This document shows, one piece after another, positions 1-8,083 of a DNA stretch of 64,000 nt. How positions within the stretch are numbered: position 1 is the first letter of the stretch; each line of letters starts with the position of its first letter. This DNA comes from Hyphomicrobium denitrificans ATCC 51888 (GTDB lineage: Bacteria > Pseudomonadota > Alphaproteobacteria > Rhizobiales > Hyphomicrobiaceae), in contig NC_014313.1 in NCBI RefSeq assembly GCF_000143145.1, forward strand, positions 3,534,001 to 3,598,000, in the 5' to 3' direction. Position numbers and translations under genes: made by a program. Below the pieces are notes generated by a model that had not been told where the DNA came from, searched no databases, and saw only the letters and a program-made list of their open reading frames with translations.

Positions 1-51
1 ACGACGTTCGGCGAAACCGACGTTCACTGGTCGATGCGTTGCGAGCCTTGA
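1..51 (+). CDS. C-terminal end of a gene, possibly heparinase II/III family
   Basis: Frame 1 is open from the window edge to a TGA at 49-51 and encodes a 16-residue tail ending VHWSMRCEP. In related alphaproteobacteria a heparinase II/III-like gene commonly lies just upstream of purH and ends in a similar V-x-W-x-x-R segment, which is why I suggest it. So little is visible that the assignment is mostly context. Bases 52-173 hold no gene that I can support and should carry the purH leader. Confidence 0.35.
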   Translation, partial: TTFGETDVHWSMRCEP

Positions 52-173
52 GATGCTCGGCTGATCGGTCGAATTTGCAAGTATACGCGGCACAATCGCG
101 CGTTTCACTTTGAGTAGGATGGCCTTGCGGGTGAGAGCGTGATAACCGCCTCTCACAACCATGCGGGGTGACT

Positions 174-1757
174 ATGGCCGATCCGAAAATACGACGCGCG
201 CTGCTCTCGGTTTCCGACAAGACGGGGCTTCTGGCCTTCGCTAAGTCATTGGCCGAGCGGGGTATTGAGATCGTATCGACCGGCGGGACGGCGTCAGCTT
301 TGAAAGCGGCGGGACTGAACGTCATCGACGTTTCGGAATTGACCGGCTTCCCGGAAATGATGGACGGCCGGGTGAAGACGTTGCATCCGCGCGTGCATGG
401 CGGTCTTCTCGGAATTCGCGGCAACGCCGAGCACGAAAAATCCGCGCGCGATCATGGCATCCTTCCGATCGATCTTCTGGTCGTCAATCTCTATCCGTTC
501 GAAGCGACGGTTGCGAAGGGCGCGTCGTATGAAGATTGCGTCGAGAACATCGACGTCGGCGGTCCGGCGATGATCCGCGCGGCCGCGAAAAATCATGACA
601 GCGTAGCGGTCATCGTCGAGACTGAAGATTATGCGCGACTGCTGACCGAGCTTTCGGAAAACGATGGTGCGACCAGCTTGGCTTTCCGCAAGGCGCTTGC
701 AGCGAAGGCTTTCGCGCGTTCGGCTGCCTACGATGCTGCGATCAGCAATTGGTTTGCGGGTGTGCTTGAAACGCCTGCGCCGGAGTGGCGCGCGTTCGGC
801 GGCAAGCTCGCGCAGTCGCTGCGCTATGGCGAGAACGCTCATCAGTCGGCGGCGCTGTACATTTCGGATCGTGGCCGCGCTGGCGTCGCAACGTCGCGAC
901 AACTGCAGGGCAAGGAACTCTCGTACAACAATATCAACGACACGGATGCGGCGTTCGAACTGGTGTCGGAGTTCGATGCCAACGTTCCGGCGGTTGCGAT
1001 CATCAAGCATTCCAATCCGTGCGGCGTGGCGATCGGCGGATCGATTGTGGATGCGTATCTGAAAGCGCTGGCGTCGGATTCCGTTAGTGCATTCGGTGGC
1101 ATCGTGGCGCTCAATCAGGCGATCGACAAAAGCGCTGCTGAAGAAATCACGAAAATCTTCACCGAGGTCGTCATTGCTCCGGATGCAACCGACGAGGCGA
1201 AGGCAATTTTCGCGGCGAAGAAAAACCTGCGGCTGCTGCTGACAGGCGGGTTAGCAGAGAGCCGCGCGGCTGGTTTGCTCGTCAAGTCGGTCGCGGGCGG
1301 CTTTCTCGTGCAGACGCGCGACAACAAGAATTCCGATGATCTCGATTTGCAGGTCGTCACCAAGCGCGCCCCGTCACCCAGCGAACTTTCTGATTTGAAA
1401 TTCGCGTTCAAGGTGGCGAAGCACGTCAAGTCGAACGCCATCGTCTATGCCAAGGGCGGCGCGACGGTCGGCGTCGGCGCCGGTCAGATGAGCCGCGTCG
1501 ACTCGGCGCGCATTGCTGCTTGGAAGGCGGCGGAAGCGGCAAAGGCGCAAGGCCTGGATGCGCCGCTGACGATCGGGTCGGTGGTTGCGTCGGATGCCTT
1601 CTTTCCGTTCGCCGATGGTTTGATCACGGCTGCGGATGCGGGCGTCACGGCGGTCATTCAGCCGGGCGGCTCGATGCGCGACGATGAGGTGATCAAGGCC
1701 GCCGACGAGCGCGGCCTCGCGATGGTATTCACCGGCGTGCGCCACTTCCGGCATTGA
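174..1757 (+). CDS. purH: Bifunctional AICAR formyltransferase / IMP cyclohydrolase PurH
   Basis: This enzyme catalyses the last two steps of purine synthesis: formyl transfer from 10-formyl-THF to AICAR, then ring closure to IMP. The 527-residue length is normal for the family. The N-terminal MGS-like cyclohydrolase domain (about 1-145) contains [10 protein letters not shown]. The AICARFT domain carries K278-H279-x-N281-P282, the catalytic Lys-His pair of the family. I chose the ATG at 174, preceded by a GGGG run 6 bases upstream; an in-frame GTG at 168 would add two residues. The gene stands alone on the plus strand and converges with the minus-strand MFS gene. Confidence 0.97.
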   Translation: MADPKIRRALLSVSDKTGLLAFAKSLAERGIEIVSTGGTASALKAAGLNVIDVSELTGFPEMMDGRVKTLHPRVHGGLLGIRGNAEHEKSARDHGILPIDLLVVNLYPFEATVAKGASYEDCVENIDVGGPAMIRAAAKNHDSVAVIVETEDYARLLTELSENDGATSLAFRKALAAKAFARSAAYDAAISNWFAGVLETPAPEWRAFGGKLAQSLRYGENAHQSAALYISDRGRAGVATSRQLQGKELSYNNINDTDAAFELVSEFDANVPAVAIIKHSNPCGVAIGGSIVDAYLKALASDSVSAFGGIVALNQAIDKSAAEEITKIFTEVVIAPDATDEAKAIFAAKKNLRLLLTGGLAESRAAGLLVKSVAGGFLVQTRDNKNSDDLDLQVVTKRAPSPSELSDLKFAFKVAKHVKSNAIVYAKGGATVGVGAGQMSRVDSARIAAWKAAEAAKAQGLDAPLTIGSVVASDAFFPFADGLITAADAGVTAVIQPGGSMRDDEVIKAADERGLAMVFTGVRHFRH

Positions 1758-1769
1758 TGCTGGCTCGTA

Positions 1770-1808
1770 CCCCCCACCCCTAACCCCTCCCCGCAAGGGG
1801 GAGGGGAA
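1770..1808. repeat. Intergenic palindrome 1 (C-rich/G-rich REP-like hairpin)
   Basis: CCCCTCCCC at 1784-1792 pairs with GGGGAGGGG at 1798-1806 around a 5-base loop. The preceding CCCCCACCCCTAA matches the opening of the second palindrome 90 bases downstream. It lies 12 bases after the purH stop. There is no T-run, so terminator function is not evident. Confidence 0.65.
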
Positions 1809-1860
1809 CAGTGGGGTTGCGCGTTGGCGGTGCCGAAGGCTGGCGCTCACGTACATGGCT

Positions 1861-1905
1861 GCCCCTCACCCTAACCCTCTCCCCGTGAAGAACGGGGAGA
1901 GGGAA
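1861..1905. repeat. Intergenic palindrome 2, same family as palindrome 1
   Basis: A perfect 12-bp stem, CCCTCTCCCCGT (1875-1886) with ACGGGGAGAGGG (1892-1903), is preceded by CCCCTCACCCTAA. This sequence type is widespread as an intergenic repeat in proteobacterial genomes. The pair sits between the convergent ends of purH and the MFS gene. Confidence 0.7.
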
Positions 1906-2009
1906 TGACTCTGCGATCGCTTATTTGCCCTGCCCACAAGGCGGAGCGGAATTTGTTGTGCCTGTTCTTTGAATCTGACCTGCGAAGGAGGAGGGGAACA
2001 GATGCTTTG

Positions 2010-3470
2010 CTAGCTCGCGTGCGACTTCGTGCGGACGAACAGCATCAGCACGACGCCGATCAGCAGAAACGCGAGGATCGCGGACATGCCGATTCGCTGG
2101 CTGCCGGTTTGTTGCGTCAGGAATGCGACGGCGAACGGCGCGAGGAAAGCCGTCACCTTTCCCGAGAAAGCGAACAGGCCGAAGTATTGCGTGATCTTTT
2201 CCGCCGGTGCCAAGCGGGCGAGCAGCGAGCGGCTGGCGGCCTGAACGGGTGCTGCGACCAGCCCTACCAGAATGGCGAAGGCGAGGAAGACCTGCTCGCC
2301 CGCTGCCGAGAACGGTTTTGATCCTGTCACCTTTTCCGCGACCTCGGTGGTGAACAGGATGTGCGTTTTGTCGACCGAGAGGATTCCGACCGCTCCGGCG
2401 ACGAGCGCCAGCAGCGCGACGATGATGACCGTCTTCGGTCCGAAGCGATCGTCGAGGCGGCCGCCGATCAGCGCGCCGAATGCGCCGACGAGCGTCAGAA
2501 CGATCCCGAACATGCCAAGTTCGAGCGGTCCCCAGCCGAAGACCGATGCTCCGTAGATGCCGCCGAAGGCGAAGATGGCAGTCAGGCCATCGGTGAAGAT
2601 CATGCGTGCGATCAGGAAGATCATCAGGCTCGGCATCGACGGCAGCGACTTGATCGTGTGCCAGAGTTCGGTCGCCGCGGAATGCTGCGGTTCGTTCGGG
2701 CTGCGCGGCGTTCTCCTGTCGGGCACGAACAGGAAAAACGGAATGATGAAGATCGCGAACCAAACCGCGGCGAAGGGGCCCGTGATGCGGTCGCTCTGAT
2801 GTGAAGCTGCGTCGAGGTTCAGCAGCGGATCTAAGCCGAGAAGCGTTGTCGTTGCTCCTGGCATGGGAACCAGGAAGCCCGCGACAAGCGCCAAGCTGAC
2901 GAGGCCGCCGAAATATCCGACGGCCCAGCCTGTTCCTGACAAACGGCCGAGTTCGCTTCGCGGCACGAGGCCGGTCATGATCGCGTTCGAGAAGACGCTC
3001 ATCAACTCGGCGGCCAACGTCGCTACGACGAAGCCTGCGAGCACGAGCAGGATTGTCGTCAACGGTGCGCCGGGCGTTCCGAGCCAGAGCGCGCTCAGGC
3101 CGGAGAGAAAGACGAGCGAGAGCGCGGCCATCCAAGGTTTGCGCGCGCCGCGTCCGTCAGCAGCCGCGCCGAGAAACGGGCTCAGCACGGCGATCAGCAA
3201 ACCGGCGACGGCTGCCGCGTAACCCCAGAGCGCTTGGCCGCAGGCAGCCTTCTCGCTGCCTTCCGCGATGAGCGTGCCGCAGACCGGATTCTGGACAATG
3301 GCGTTGGCGAAGTAGGGCGCGAACAGGAATGTCTGCACGAGCGTGTAGTGCGGCTGTGTCGCCCAATCGAACAGCATCCACGACACCAAGGCTCGCGATG
3401 GGGCGCGTTCGGGTCCCGGAGTTGCCGTCGAAGCTCCGTTCGCGGCTTCGCCTGCAGCGCCTGTCGCCAT
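2010..3470 (-). CDS. MFS transporter, UMF1/Atg22-like
   Basis: This is a 486-residue inner-membrane protein with about 12 hydrophobic segments. After a short Ala/Gly-rich N-terminus it has LFDWATQPHYTLVQTF, the DWA-x-x-P-x-x-T signature of the UMF1 (Atg22-like) branch of the major facilitator superfamily. A cytoplasmic loop with RLDDRFGPKT lies in the second half. The substrate is unknown; yeast Atg22 exports amino acids from the vacuole, but bacterial members are uncharacterised. AAGGGGGA sits 5 bases before the ATG at 3470. It is monocistronic, convergent with purH, and followed on the minus strand by no obvious T-rich terminator. Confidence 0.85.
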   Translation of the reverse strand: MATGAAGEAANGASTATPGPERAPSRALVSWMLFDWATQPHYTLVQTFLFAPYFANAIVQNPVCGTLIAEGSEKAACGQALWGYAAAVAGLLIAVLSPFLGAAADGRGARKPWMAALSLVFLSGLSALWLGTPGAPLTTILLVLAGFVVATLAAELMSVFSNAIMTGLVPRSELGRLSGTGWAVGYFGGLVSLALVAGFLVPMPGATTTLLGLDPLLNLDAASHQSDRITGPFAAVWFAIFIIPFFLFVPDRRTPRSPNEPQHSAATELWHTIKSLPSMPSLMIFLIARMIFTDGLTAIFAFGGIYGASVFGWGPLELGMFGIVLTLVGAFGALIGGRLDDRFGPKTVIIVALLALVAGAVGILSVDKTHILFTTEVAEKVTGSKPFSAAGEQVFLAFAILVGLVAAPVQAASRSLLARLAPAEKITQYFGLFAFSGKVTAFLAPFAVAFLTQQTGSQRIGMSAILAFLLIGVVLMLFVRTKSHAS

Positions 3471-3532
3471 GAAGTCCCCCTTCGTCGGTGCTTGCCTGCG
3501 CGTGTCCGGCGCATCTCAGCAGATTTCGGCTG

Positions 3533-4186
3533 TCAGTCGCGAAGCACGATCAGATGGTCGGGAAGCTCGTTCGGATCGATCGATCCCGGCGGAAAATGCT
3601 CCGAGAGATGCACGCCGATACGCTCGATGGCGTGGACGAAACCGTCGGTCGCTTTGCCGGCGCCGATCTCGCTCGTGAATTCATCGACGATCGACTGCCA
3701 TGTTCCTTTCGGTACGCGCTGATCGATGCCGCTGTCGGCGATGATGTCGACGCGCTGCTCGGCGAGCGAGACGAAAATCAGAACGCCCGTCCGTCCGGTG
3801 GTCGTGTGGAGGTTCTGCGCGAGGAATTGCTCGGCGGCGCGCCGCCGGGTGTTGGCGCGCAGGATCGAGCGCGGCACGAGAGCCATGCGGACTTTCGGAT
3901 GCCACGCGAGGAAGAACAGCGCGAGAAATACGACGAGCTGGATGAGGAAGATGATCTGGACCTTCATCCAGGTGAAGTAGATGAGCGGCCAGGGAACGAT
4001 CAGCGCCAACAGCGCCGCCCACATCAGTGGGATGTGGTCGTAACGGCTGCTTTGATCGGCGATGACGGCGACGATTTCGCCCGACGTCGTGCGTTCGGCG
4101 TTGGTGATCGCCTCGGAAATCCGCTCGGCGTCTGTGCTGCTGATGAAGCCCATCGATCGCAATCGTTCCGTTGTTTTCGCCGTCAT
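3533..4186 (-). CDS. TPM-domain membrane protein (COG3762-like)
   Basis: This 217-residue protein has a short N-terminal stretch (MTAKTTERLRSMGF), two hydrophobic segments around residues 55-105 (LMWAALLALIVPWPLIYF, then FLIQLVVFLALFFLAW), and a TPM-type domain containing TGRTGVLIFVSLAEQRVDII. The TPM fold is shared with plant TLP18.3/Psb32, and its bacterial role is unclear. The start lies 2 bases after the stop of the second TPM gene, so the two are almost certainly co-transcribed and coupled. It ends the lemA–TPM–TPM operon, whose order lemA, secreted TPM, membrane TPM is conserved in many proteobacteria. Confidence 0.88.
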   Translation of the reverse strand: MTAKTTERLRSMGFISSTDAERISEAITNAERTTSGEIVAVIADQSSRYDHIPLMWAALLALIVPWPLIYFTWMKVQIIFLIQLVVFLALFFLAWHPKVRMALVPRSILRANTRRRAAEQFLAQNLHTTTGRTGVLIFVSLAEQRVDIIADSGIDQRVPKGTWQSIVDEFTSEIGAGKATDGFVHAIERIGVHLSEHFPPGSIDPNELPDHLIVLRD

Positions 4187-4188
4187 TG

Positions 4189-5031
4189 CTACCAGCTTCC
4201 CGATGCTCCGCCGCCGCCGAAGCCGCCGCCGCCACCGGACCAGCCGCCGCCTCCGCCACCGCTCGACCAGCCACCTCCGCCGCCCCAGCCGCCGGAGCCG
4301 CCGGGTATGATGACGATGCCGCCGCGGCGGCGCCGTCCGTCGGGTGTGCCGGTCTGCATCGATCGTGCGCTGTTGTAGTTGATCCAGAGGATGAAGGCGA
4401 CGAATGCCAGGAAGATCAGCAATTGAAACATTTCCGCCGAGTCCTCGGGCGGAGGGTGTCCGCCCTGCGCGCGGCGCTTCACCTCTTCGGGGTCGCCGAG
4501 AACGACGGTTCGAATGTCGCGAACGCCGTCCTTGATGCCGCCAGCGTAGTCGCCGCGCCGGAACTTCGGCAGGATCGCATTCTGAATGATGAGTGCCGAC
4601 ATCGTGTCGGTCATATAGGGTTCGAGGCGGCGGCCGACCTCGATGCGCACCTTGCGGTCGTTGGGCGCGACGATCAGCAGAATGCCGTTGTCCTTGCCCT
4701 TCTGGCCGATCCCCCACTTGCGCGCGAGGCCGATGCCGTAGTCTTCGATCGCGTAGCCATCCAGCGACTTGACCGTGACGATGGCGATCTGGTCGGTCGA
4801 GGTCTGCTCGAGTTCGGCGAGCGTGCTTTCGAGGTCTGCCTTGTCCTGCGGCGAGAGCAGCCCAGCCTGGTCGGTGATGCGGCCGGCAAGCTCCGGATAG
4901 TTCGGCGCGGCAAAAGCCGGCGCGATCAAAATTGTGCACGCCGCAAGCAGGGCCAGCAGTGCGTTGCGCACGCTGCCCCAAGGCTCGCGACGTGTCGTCA
5001 TGGACCGAGCGGCGATTGCTGCGACAGTCAT
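4189..5031 (-). CDS. Secreted TPM-domain protein with Gly/Trp/Ser tail (YgcG-like)
   Basis: The protein is 280 residues. An N-terminal signal (NALLALLAACTILIAPAFA) is followed by a TPM domain: ELAGRITDQAGLLS, IAIVTVKSLDGYAIEDYGIGL, and GKDNGILLIVAPNDRKVRIEVG. A hydrophobic helix follows (FQLLIFLAFVAFILWINY). The last 45 or so residues are almost pure Gly with Trp and Ser, ending GGGGASGSW. This architecture (signal, TPM, helix, Gly-rich tail) is that of the YgcG family, probably anchored in the inner membrane with the TPM domain in the periplasm. It lies between lemA and a second TPM gene. Confidence 0.88.
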   Translation of the reverse strand: MTVAAIAARSMTTRREPWGSVRNALLALLAACTILIAPAFAAPNYPELAGRITDQAGLLSPQDKADLESTLAELEQTSTDQIAIVTVKSLDGYAIEDYGIGLARKWGIGQKGKDNGILLIVAPNDRKVRIEVGRRLEPYMTDTMSALIIQNAILPKFRRGDYAGGIKDGVRDIRTVVLGDPEEVKRRAQGGHPPPEDSAEMFQLLIFLAFVAFILWINYNSARSMQTGTPDGRRRRGGIVIIPGGSGGWGGGGGWSSGGGGGGWSGGGGGFGGGGASGSW

Positions 5032-5067
5032 CGGACGGACTCCGCCAAGGAGTTCAAACCGCTGCCG

Positions 5068-5688
5068 TTACGATTTGCCGAAATCGACTTTGGGCACTTT
5101 CTGCTCTTCGGCCGGGATATCGAACGCCGCCATCTCCTTGGCCGAAGGATAGAGCGCCGTTTTCCATAGGCGTCCGGGGAAGGTGGTGATTTCGGTATTG
5201 TAGGCGCGGACGGCGTCGATGTAATCGCGCCGCGCGATGGCAATGCGGTTCTCGGTGCCGGCCAACTCGCTCTGCAGCGCCAGGAAGTTCTGTCCCGACT
5301 TGATGTCGGGGTAGCGTTCGACGACGGCCATCAACCGGCCGAGCGCGCCGCCGAGCGTCGACTGCGCATCCTGGAATTTCTTCATGGCATCCGGATTGGT
5401 CAGGATGTCCGGCGGGATCTGAATGTTCGTCGCCTGCTTGCGGGCTTCGGTGACTTCGGTCAGCACCGTCTTTTCCTGATCCGCGAAACCTTTCACGGAT
5501 TCGACGAGATTCGGGATGAGGTCGCTGCGGCGCTTATATTGGTTCAGGACCTCGCTCCAATTGGCTTTGGCCTGCTGCTCATATGTAGGAATCGTATTGA
5601 TTCCGCAGCCCGCCATTGCGAGCGCAGTTCCGATGATCGCGAACAGTGCGAGCGGCCGGATAACGAACATTCTGGTGATGGCGGTCAT
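5068..5688 (-). CDS. lemA: LemA family protein
   Basis: This 206-residue protein begins with a hydrophobic leader ending LAMAGC, a plausible lipobox, followed by the family hallmark INTIPTYEQQAKANWSEVLNQYKRRSDLIPNLVESVKGFA. The rest is long helical hairpins, as in LemA structures. The function is unknown. The pairing with YgcG-type TPM proteins is seen across bacteria and suggests a shared envelope role. I chose the ATG at 5688 because it places a normal leader; the open frame extends further upstream without a signal. A minus-strand promoter should lie within 5690-5780. Confidence 0.9.
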   Translation of the reverse strand: MTAITRMFVIRPLALFAIIGTALAMAGCGINTIPTYEQQAKANWSEVLNQYKRRSDLIPNLVESVKGFADQEKTVLTEVTEARKQATNIQIPPDILTNPDAMKKFQDAQSTLGGALGRLMAVVERYPDIKSGQNFLALQSELAGTENRIAIARRDYIDAVRAYNTEITTFPGRLWKTALYPSAKEMAAFDIPAEEQKVPKVDFGKS

Positions 5689-5744
5689 GACGCGGGTCGT
5701 CCCTGTTCTGGCGCCTCGCGGGCGCGCACGCAGTGAGCTTCGCA

Positions 5745-5975
5745 AGGCCTTACGGCCCGCTCTTTCCTATGAGTTTCCTAGACGGCGTTCAAGTGAGGCA
5801 AGCGGAGAAGACGCCGTCTTCGCAACGAATAGTGCGCTTTTCTGATGCGGATCGCGTTTCTGAATGCTCCCCAGGAGAAACTTGAGACAGCGCACGCTGC
5901 TGACGGCCGCGCCAAGCGAGACGGCGCGGCTTCAGACGGCAAAGGCCGCACTCCAATGCGGCCTTTTCAATTTGC
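5745..5975 (+). ncRNA. Candidate structured RNA / small RNA with terminator
   Basis: This non-coding stretch upstream of lemA holds three hairpins in a row. The first is GACGGCGT at 5781-5788 with ACGCCGTC at 5811-5818. The second is GCCGCGCC at 5906-5913 with GGCGCGGC at 5923-5930. The third is a terminator-like hairpin at 5941-5966 followed by a T-rich tract. No plus-strand gene precedes the terminator, so it may end a small transcript. I recognise no known RNA family here, and no promoter is obvious. Confidence 0.35.
5941..5974 (+). terminator. Rho-independent terminator
   Basis: AAAGGCCGCA at 5941-5950 pairs with TGCGGCCTTT at 5957-5966 (10 bp, 6-base loop) and is followed by TTCAATTT. 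The T-run is better on the plus strand. It could also serve the minus-strand small genes starting at 6164 and beyond, acting in both directions. Confidence 0.7.
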
Positions 5976-5987
5976 GTAGAATTCGCG

Positions 5988-6164
5988 CTAAGTCGGAAGC
6001 CGATTATTTGCGGGGGGATGAATTGGGAGTAACTGCTTCCAACGCGATAGCGACACGTCCATGCGTATTGGGAAGGCCGAAGCGAATACGGGGATACTGA
6101 AAACTACGGCCACCATAATCATACATGCCAATGCAGCCTGCATGACCTGAATGATGTGCTTCAA
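5988..6164 (-). CDS. Small membrane or secreted peptide, unknown
   Basis: I propose a 58-residue protein from a TTG at 6164, chosen because a perfect AGGAGG (6175-6180) stands 10 bases before it. It reads LKHIIQVMQAALACMIM, then VAVVFSIPVFASAFPIR: a charged start, a hydrophobic stretch of about 20 residues and a possible signal-peptidase site (VFASA), then a short basic, Pro-rich end. The longer open frame upstream has no signal. I do not recognise the family. It is the last of a set of four small minus-strand genes here. Confidence 0.45.
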   Translation of the reverse strand: MKHIIQVMQAALACMIMVAVVFSIPVFASAFPIRMDVSLSRWKQLLPIHPPANNRLPT

Positions 6165-6290
6165 TCGAATGCACCCTCCTGTGACATTGCGGGTGCATTT
6201 TGCTTGTCGAGTGTGGCTTGAGGTTGGCGCATCTGCGGCGCAGAGAAGAATGTGCGGCGCACGAATTGCGTGGCCGCACACGTTCGAGTG

Positions 6291-6503
6291 TTACCACCAG
6301 CGGCAATAGCGGCGGCCATGTCTCCACCAGCAATGGCGCTGGCGATGATGCCAACGGCGGCGCCAGTAGACGTTCTGCGTCTGCGATGCCTGCTTGGAAA
6401 TCTGATTGAGAGCGTGAACGTTTGCGTTGACGGTAGCGCTCGCATATCCCGCACCGAGCACCATCGTGACAGCAAGAATTGCTATACCCAGTATCGTCCT
6501 CAT
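6291..6503 (-). CDS. Small secreted Trp/Arg/His-rich protein with C-x8-C tail
   Basis: This 70-residue protein has a signal peptide (MRTILGIAILAVTMVLGAGYASA) followed by an Asn/Gln-containing linker and a very basic aromatic tail ending HCWWRHGRRYCRWW. The pair C-x8-C (CWWRHGRRYC) is shared with the proteins at 7149-7550 (CYWRYGRRYC) and 6679-7017 (CYYLHRQDFC). GAGGAG lies about 9 bases before the ATG at 6503. The mature part would be about 47 residues. The function is unknown; it is probably periplasmic or secreted. Confidence 0.65.
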   Translation of the reverse strand: MRTILGIAILAVTMVLGAGYASATVNANVHALNQISKQASQTQNVYWRRRWHHRQRHCWWRHGRRYCRWW

Positions 6504-6678
6504 TACGTCGACTCCTCGATTGGCGGCGCCGCCTTGACGCCGGGAGCGACTATAACGATCGCGATTTCGTGCTTCTCCATACGGATTTGTGAGGTAGCGC
6601 GTTTTCGCTGTTCTTGTGCGATCGCGCTACGCTTACATTTTCGTATGCTGGCTTATGCATTCACCGACATAAAGCCGT

Positions 6679-7017
6679 TTATTTCCAGCGGAGCCATTCG
6701 AGCGATTTCGGACCGCGGCAGAAATCCTGGCGATGCAGATAGTAACAGCGGCGGCCGTCGAAATAATCGTCTTTATAGAATGGGTCGCCGGCATACGTCG
6801 AAAAGCCGAAACCGTATCCATAAAGCGGGCCGCGTCGCGAATAGCCTTTGCGCTTCTGCGCAACAGGTTTGTGACGGTGCGCGACGTGCGCCTTCTGTGA
6901 ATGGTGTTTGTAAGAATGATGCGCGTGCCGGTGATGGGCCGCGCTGGCGTTCGCGCCACTCGCAAGCCATGCCAACGCGGCGGCCACGGTAGCAAACGCG
7001 ATCGTGCTCGTTTTCAT
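6679..7017 (-). CDS. Small secreted His-rich protein with C-x8-C motif
   Basis: This 112-residue protein has a signal peptide (FATVAAALAWLASGANASA). A His/Lys-rich stretch (AHHRHAHHSYKHH) follows, then a Gly/Tyr stretch, then GDPFYKDDYFDGRRC and a C-x8-C pair (CYYLHRQDFC). The GDPFYKDDYFD segment aligns with GDPYYDDDYYDYD in the protein at 7149-7550, so the two look like diverged paralogues. AAAGGCAG precedes the ATG at 7017. The His-rich part could bind metal, which is inference from composition only. The family function is unknown. Confidence 0.65.
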   Translation of the reverse strand: MKTSTIAFATVAAALAWLASGANASAAHHRHAHHSYKHHSQKAHVAHRHKPVAQKRKGYSRRGPLYGYGFGFSTYAGDPFYKDDYFDGRRCYYLHRQDFCRGPKSLEWLRWK

Positions 7018-7148
7018 GTGCTGCCTTTCGAATGGAGTTGGCGCGCGGCGTCCGCCTGCGAAGATAAATAGCTTCGACCGGCAAAGCGCAAGAATGGCTC
7101 CGGACGGTTAAATCCGAAGCCATTCTGCTATGCTATTCGAATTGCAGG

Positions 7149-7550
7149 TTAGTAGCTGCAGTAGCGCCGTCCGTAGCGCCAATAGCAGTCCGAATAGTCG
7201 TAGTCGTAATAGTCGTCATCGTAATATGGGTCGCCGAGGTAGATGCCCGGGCCCCAGCCGAACCAGGCGCCGCCACGCCCATGGCCGTGCCCGTGACCCC
7301 GGCCGTGCCATCCGCCGTGACGGTCGCCGAAGTTGCGAGCCATGCGGGCGCCACCGAAATTGCCGCCTCGGAAGTTTCCGCCTCTGAAGCTGCCGCCATG
7401 ACCGCCGGAAAATCCACCGCCGTGACCACCGGAGAAGCCACCTCCTCCGCCGTGACCGCCGCCAAACTGCGCGGCTGAAGCCGCGGGAGCGAAAGCCGCC
7501 AAAGACAACGCTGCGCCAAGTGCAGCCAATGCGCTTGCATACTTTTTCAT
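7149..7550 (-). CDS. Secreted Gly/His-rich protein with C-x8-C tail
   Basis: This 133-residue protein has a clean signal peptide (MKKYASALAALGAALSLAAFAPAASA). Repeated Gly-Gly-His-Gly units follow (GGGHGGGGGFSGGHGGGFSGGHGG), then an HGRGHGHGHGRGG tract, then GDPYYDDDYYDYD and the tail CYWRYGRRYC-SY. AGAGG stands 8 bases before the ATG at 7550. The Gly-His repeats and the acidic Tyr-rich stretch suggest a disordered, possibly metal-binding extracellular protein. It is the first gene of the small-protein set and ends with the same Cys motif as its two neighbours. Confidence 0.75.
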   Translation of the reverse strand: MKKYASALAALGAALSLAAFAPAASAAQFGGGHGGGGGFSGGHGGGFSGGHGGSFRGGNFRGGNFGGARMARNFGDRHGGWHGRGHGHGHGRGGAWFGWGPGIYLGDPYYDDDYYDYDYSDCYWRYGRRYCSY

Positions 7551-7852
7551 AGTGAACCTCTGTGCTTCCGAGCCGAGTTCGAATTTTCAGATTTCGCTTG
7601 CTGTCGTCCGCCGGCTCTTCGTGCATGAGCAACGCAGCGCTCTGTCGAAGGTTGCGGAAACTATCGAAGCAGCGCGTAGAGGCTCACCAAAACGCGATCG
7701 GCTTGGATCGGAGTGTCCAGGACTCGCAGGGACTTCGGCCTGCCATCGACAGATGGGGGCACGCTGACGCACAGCGCCGCGAGCTGTGGTTTCGAAACGC
7801 GAGTTTTGGTAATTGCGATACCGGCAACAGGGTGGGGTGTCCCTGTAAAATA
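7551..7852. other. Non-coding stretch between the secreted-protein gene and tRNA-Gly
   Basis: I see no supportable gene here; the open frames are antisense or run into the tRNA. It must contain the minus-strand promoter of the gene starting at 7550 and the tRNA 3' trailer. An inverted repeat (CCCTGT / ACAGGG) lies near 7829-7848, close to the tRNA end on the minus strand, but it lacks a T-run. Confidence 0.5.
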
Positions 7853-7927
<75 letters not shown>

Positions 7928-8083
7928 AAATCCATGTCCTCGACGCCTTGCGGCGGCGAGAGACACGCCTTATGGCGCAAGTGCCAACCCATTGCAAGGG
8001 GCGGAAAGCGACTGACCACCACGCCGCAGGACAGACCTCCGGAGAGGCTGGTAACGGCTTTGCAGCGAAAGAAGAATGCCGAT

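Noticed and set aside
1921..3135. Minus-strand open frame of 404 codons in another frame of the MFS gene
   Set aside because: Arg-rich, no hydrophobic segments, and the overlapping frame encodes a clear 12-helix transporter.
4189..4380. GGC/GCC-rich tandem repeat
   Set aside because: It is the Gly-rich tail of the secreted TPM protein, not an intergenic repeat.
5864..6100. Plus-strand open frame of 78 codons
   Set aside because: It runs through the terminator hairpin at 5941-5966 and has no ribosome site or homology.
6252..6992. Plus-strand open frame of 246 codons across the small secreted protein genes
   Set aside because: It is opposite two short genes with signal peptides and ribosome sites, and shows no coherent protein features.
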